64,000 nt of DNA from Prinia subflava. Its lineage: Eukaryota > Chordata > Aves > Passeriformes > Cisticolidae. The notes beneath the pieces were generated by a model. That model was not told where the DNA came from and did not search any database. It worked only from the letters and a program-made list of their open reading frames with translations. Made by a program: the position numbers and the translations under genes. How positions within the stretch are numbered: position 1 is the first letter of the stretch; every line of letters begins with the position of its first letter. Below are positions 59,314 to 64,000 of the stretch, piece by piece. The DNA is taken from assembly GCF_021018805.1 (NCBI RefSeq), contig NC_086266.1:6696001-6760000 (forward strand), read 5' to 3'.

Positions 59314-59699
59314 GTGAGTCCCGCCGCGGCGGAGCTTCGGCCACACGCACACACGGCCCCCCTCCCCTCCCGCGCCGGCACACCGCGGGGGCAGCGCGGA
59401 GGAGGAGGAGGAGGAGGGGATGCTGATGGCAGCGCCGGCCTGCGCGGAGGCCTGCGGGGAAGTTGCGGGGTGTGTGCGTGTGCCAGGGTGGTCTGAGGTG
59501 ACGGGGGGCGGCGGCAACTCGGCGCCGTGTCCCCCCCCCGGGCAGGTGCAGCGCGGGGCGGGGGCGCCGCCCCGCCGGGCCCCCCGGCGGCCGCGGGGGC
59601 CGCGCTTACTTCAGCCGCGGCCAGAACAAAAACATAATGAAGGAGGGGGGATGGGATTTTTATTTTTATTTAAGGGAAAAAAAAAAAAAAGCCCCAGCC

Positions 59700-59825
59700 T
59701 TGGGAGTAGCTGTCACCGCGCGCATTAAACTAGAGAACTGGCTAATCAAATAAAACTGGCTCATTGTCTGAAACTCTATCCCAGCGCAAAATGCGGCTGT
59801 GAATGTAATTAACCATCTGTCTGGC
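59700..59825. promoter_or_regulatory. Candidate conserved non-coding element
   Basis: An AT-balanced island of about 125 bases lies between very GC-rich flanks. It has TTAAAC, CTAATCAAATAAAA, GTAATTAACC and CATCTGTC (homeodomain and E-box-like) motifs and no repeats. This is typical of an enhancer near a neural developmental gene, but conservation has not been tested. Confidence 0.35.
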
Positions 59826-60420
59826 GGGCGGCGGAGCGCCGGGTCCGTGCGGTCGGCACCCGGGCGCTGCCATCCCCGGGATGTGCCCGGTGTGTGTGTG
59901 CGAGGAGGATGCTGGAGCGAGGCGGGGGGAACGAGATCCTTCCTCGGCTCCGAGGCGAGCGAGCGATGCGCGGTGTGGTAGATGAACCCAAACACGCCGC
60001 GAGGGGCCGGCGATGAACGATGGCTTTGCTCGGGGCGATGCTGCGCCGCCGGGGAGCCGCGCAGGGTGGGCGCGGAGCGGGGCGAGCCGCGGCCGGCAGC
60101 CGTGGGTGGGTGCGTGAGGCCGGAGGGAGCGCTGCGCCTGTGCGAGCCGAGGCCTCGGCGAGCCGCTTGCGGGAAAACAAAACGGCTCCGTGGTCCTGAA
60201 ATCCTCCCGGAGGGGTTTTTTTTTCCCCTCCCCGTTTCCGCTCGTCCCCTCCTGCCCCGCGCCGGCCCCGAAACCTCTGTGCAGCCATCAACATCCTGGT
60301 ACTCGGCCGTACCTGCTGGCAGCGCTGGAGCGGCTGTGCTGCGGTAACACCGGGCACACGCGGCTGCCGCCGGCTCCCTGTGCCCCTGCACACGCTCCTG
60401 CCTCTTGCTTTGCCCTTTGA

Positions 60421-60444
60421 AATTATTATTATTATTATTATTTT
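60421..60444. repeat. (ATT)n microsatellite
   Basis: A run of about seven ATT units, read directly. Confidence 0.9.
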
Positions 60445-63400
60445 GCTTGTGTGCGTGTGGTTTAGTAAAGGAATAATACAGAGGCTAATAAATAGCGGCA
60501 GCGCTCAAGCAGGTAGGATGCGATTTAAAGTCGCTCCAGCTAATACCCCATGCAAGACTGCGTTTGTTAAGGTATGTGAGCTGTGCAGAAGGCAGCAGTC
60601 TTTAGTGAATCACTTTTGAAAAACAAATACTTGACAAAAGGAGCAGACCCGCTAAATGGATAACAATTATGTAAGCCTATAGTAGGTTTTGATGTATGTC
60701 AAGTCTGTTAAATAAATCAACCTGTTCAGTGAATAAATCTGCTCTGCACCAATGCTTTATTATAATTTTTTTTAAGGAGAATAAGCCTGTGTATTTAAGG
60801 CATTTTTACTGATGTGAATCTCACAGCCAAGCCCCATAGCTGCCAGTGACACAAGACAAATCCGTGGGGAGGGTGGGGTGCAGGAGCGTGGGGAGGGATA
60901 AGGTGGATATTAAAAATACACAAAGATGTGCATAAGGATTCCTAGTGATAAAATTCTCACTGATCCATGTCTTGATGGAGTATTTGCTTTGCAGTGGCAA
61001 TGGCCCATACAAAGCTACATTGATTTAGCTTGCTCTGTTCACGATGGCAGTTCTGGTGAATAATTATTTTCCCAAAAGCCCTAACCAAGGGAAGAAAGAG
61101 AGTCCCTGCTTGGCCTACACAGCAGTACAGTATCTTTGAAAGCGCGTATCCGGCTGCAAATAAAGAGAGCCAGTTCAAGTGTTACTACACTCAGCAGGAA
61201 TAAAAGGGAGGCAGAGAAGGGGAGCACCCGGCCGCCTTCCCCGTGTGCCTCGTCCCCCTTCCCCTCTCTGCTCCTCGCCCTCTGCTCAGCCTTGGGGGCA
61301 GGGAGGGGGGATTTTTGTGCATTTGTTTTTCCTTTTTTTGTGTTTGCTGTTGCCTTTTGGAGGCGAGGCTCTGGCAGCCCACTTGAATGTTGAGCCCTGA
61401 ATGCTGAGGAGTCTCTTTCAGATCGAAAAAAAGAGAAGAGGCTGTGGCCAGTGGGCTTTAACTTCCCTAGCTGGGACAGGGAGTACGTCTGAGTGGGGCA
61501 GTGGCGTGGTGGTGTCCTTCTCTTTTGAGATGGTGAGGCCTCGTGGATGTTTTTGTGATGGGTCACGTGTGTATCTTTTTCCTGCCTCTGCAAAGAAACA
61601 TATGAAAAGACTCAAATGTGCTTGCAGGACCAAGAAGGCCCCAGGCTTGGGGAGAAAGTGTTCCCAAACAAAGGGGTCTGGCTGAGGTTGGATCCTGGCT
61701 GTGGGACCACAGCCATCGATGCGAGGTGCATTTTTTGGATATTAAAGCTTCTCCACTGTAGCAACAACCGAAGCGTGCTGCTTTCCCCCAGCACAGCAGT
61801 GAACCATCCCCTTGAAGTTTATGCCCCGTTGCAAACAAAAAGCAGCATTAGGAAATAATCTTTTCCTTGGGCAGGATCCAGGGAGGAGAGCAGTGGATGC
61901 TCCAGGCCTTGCCCTGGTCCTTGTGTGCGGGCTCTTTGATGCTGCTGTTGCTGAGTTTGTGTTTGGCCCTGAGAGAGGTGGGCAGCCTGACTATTTACCA
62001 GATTAAAATTGCTATTTCTGCTCAGTAATGACAACTTTCGGTCTGCGAGGGTATTTAAAAAAAAATATTTTGAGAATTGGGAGCAAAGTAATTGTTATGT
62101 AATCCACCTGTTACGTTCAAAGTCCTGTTTTCCACCTGGGAGAGGATTGCACTTTTTTATTTTCATGCTAGATCTTTGTGTACTTTTAGCCCCGCTTGAG
62201 TTGGCTTTATAATCATTACCTGTGTATACAGTCAGGTGCTTGACGAGCCTGATTTTGTGGAAGCTGCCAGCAGTGAGTAAATGAGCCACGTGGCATAAAA
62301 CTGAGCAAACCGTGTTTTGTTGGTACCTTGCTCTTCCCTCTTTTCTCTGAGCTGGTTGTACACACCCGCAGTGTCACTTGTCACCTGTGCAGAGTCTGGG
62401 CTGTTCTGGAACAGGGACACACCTGGTTTCTTACCTGGATGTGGTGTGAGTGGTGTGGTGGTATCTCAGCCTTTTGGTTTTTTGATCTGAGGGCTCCTGG
62501 ATGCCGTTACAACCCAACATTAAATAATTGTTGTGCATGGTGTTGCGTAGAAAGCAGTGAAGTTACAGATGCTGAAGATGAGGAGGAGGTTTGAACATCC
62601 AGGTGTGGATGCACGAATTGGGGATAAAAGCTGTCCTGCTGCCAGTGCCAGAGGGTTGGCAGCACTGCTGACCTGCCTGTGGGCACGAGGAGCAATGGGG
62701 AGCGTTTGGGAAAGCTGAGCCAGAGCCAAGTTTGCAGGAGGAGCTGTCAGTTCTGCAGATGAGTGTTGAACCCTCATCCTCAGCAAATTCATCTCAGGAA
62801 CAGCCAGGGGAGGTGGCTTTGGTGCCGTGGTGCTTTGGGCTGTGGTGGTAGTGCTGGGTGGATTTTGTTTGCAGTTCAGGGGAGTAGCATGTAATCTGTG
62901 TAATGCTGCTTTTGTGCGCCTCTATTGCAAATTGATGTCTGGGGAATGACATGAAGCAAAGGCTCTAGACCAGCAGGTCTGTGATATTTCTGTAGCAATG
63001 TCTTTTTATTCAAAGCAGGTGTCATGGAGATCTTTCATCCCAGGATTTCTTTCATCCCTGGCGTTTGTTAGCTTGTGTTAAAACTTTAAATCTTGAGAAT
63101 TTCTTCTGTACAGAAGGTGTTCCTCATGTTGCTCTGGCATGGGCTGAGCTATGATTATGCAGTCTCCAAAGAGTGACACGGATGATATCTGCATTGCTAC
63201 GTCAGCCCTGTGAATAATCCGGGGACGTGGCCCAGTGCCCTCCAGTCGCAGGCAGGGTCTGTGCCAGCTCGGCTGCAGGAGCTGCACTGGATCTGGGATG
63301 GGCACACTGGGGGTGTTGTCCCTGAGCAGAGCTTCCCTCTAACCCCGAAGCATTCAGGAGGTGATTTATGCCCAGCAATCTGAGCTTGTGTTTGCAGTCT

Positions 63401-64000
63401 TGTTTGCCTTTAAGAAAGCTTTTGACTATGAGATAACTGATTTGCTTAATTTATCCAAGCTCTTGTCTCGATAGTCTCCCGTGATGGAAAATTCTGCTGG
63501 CTAATTGTTGCCTTTCACTGATCTCGTACATCTTTGTTTTGTGCTGCATCTTCAGAATCTGGGTGGATGTGTCACTGGAAGTTTCTGATGAGTCTCCTTG
63601 TCTGGATTTGCTCCCTGCTGGCCCAGCTGCATTGTTTCTGCTTGGACCCCAGCTTAAATGATTTACCCCATCAGTTTAACCCTTCTCTGAATTGTCACTG
63701 TCAGGACTGTGATCTGCCAGGAGCTGTTGTTTTCCTTGGCCATCAGACCACGATGCTGGATGCTCTGTCTCAAGAGGGGGCTTGAGGAGGTCTGGCTTGT
63801 GCTGTCCCCTTTTGTGGTGTTGCAGTGCCACTGGCGTGTCACCGAGGCTGGTGGCAGCAGCAGGGGCTGTGGGCCTGGCCTTGACACCACTCAGGGGTTT
63901 TTGGCCAATTTATCAGCTTCTTCCTCTTGCTTCTGTGGGGTTTCTGTCGTGCAGAAGGGATTTCTGGTGGTGGGTTTGGTGTGAAGGTGCCTTCCTGCTC

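Larger units (their letters stand above)
58600..59640 (+). promoter_or_regulatory. NEXMIF: CpG-island promoter, probably of NEXMIF
   Basis: This is the most CpG-dense block in the window, with GC boxes, GGC/GGA trinucleotide runs and no extended coding signal. In human, ABCB7 and NEXMIF (KIAA2022) are neighbours on the same strand with NEXMIF downstream, and NEXMIF begins with non-coding exons before a large first intron. The island lies about 16 kb past ABCB7, and a plus-strand donor within it fits this. The gene name is inferred from synteny only; no NEXMIF protein sequence is present in the window. Confidence 0.55.
59314..64000 (+). other. Putative NEXMIF intron 1 (start), no exon seen
   Basis: Downstream of the donor the sequence remains CpG-rich to about 60400 and then becomes ordinary. 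No acceptor-exon-donor unit with coding character was recognised up to the window end. It contains an (ATT)n run at 60421-60444 and two blocks that look like conserved non-coding elements (59700-59825 and 60455-60620). Confidence 0.45.

Noticed and set aside
58552..59517. 321-codon minus-strand and 286-codon plus-strand frames in the CpG island
   Set aside because: GC-extreme DNA lacks stop codons. The products are low-complexity Arg/Pro/Ala/Gly with no homology and no splice support.

Overview
The window is nuclear DNA from a bird, most likely a songbird. It carries one complete spliced vertebrate gene with consensus GT-AG introns, several CR1-type retroposon ends (typical of birds and other sauropsids), retroviral LTRs and CpG-island promoters. 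The introns are compact: the gene spans about 35.5 kb, whereas I recall the human gene exceeding 100 kb. There are no bacterial operons, CRISPR arrays or plasmid features.

The complete gene is ABCB7, on the + strand from 5943 to 41443. It encodes the mitochondrial inner-membrane half-transporter of the Atm1/ABCB7 family, which exports glutathione-linked sulfur or iron-sulfur precursors. I could place all 16 coding exons with matching phases; they join to 2268 nt (755 codons plus stop) with no frameshift or premature stop. Every ATPase motif is intact: Walker A, Q-loop, LSGGEKQR signature, Walker B, D-loop and H-loop. A CpG island lies over exon 1, and a probable poly(A) signal is at 42200.

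Region by region: 1-5020 is intergenic, with a 1.16-kb repeat (709-1869). A 35-bp minisatellite (about 5025-5790) runs up to the ABCB7 promoter. The introns hold CR1 fragments, a 22-bp minisatellite in intron 5, a solo LTR with a target-site duplication in intron 7, and an LTR plus several CR1 pieces in intron 13. From 42220 to 58600 is intergenic and contains two more minisatellites and the second, inverted copy of the 1.16-kb repeat (54530-55685). ABCB7 therefore sits between two near-identical inverted repeats about 53 kb apart. A strong CpG island at about 58600-59640 contains a clean splice donor at 59313/59314. From the order of genes around human ABCB7 it is probably the promoter and non-coding first exon of NEXMIF, and the remaining sequence to 64000 would be its first intron.

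The most interesting points are the solo LTR inserted at the branch-point zone of a formerly tiny (86-nt) intron 7, the inverted repeat pair bracketing ABCB7, and the promoter-proximal minisatellite made of CCATGG-centred units.
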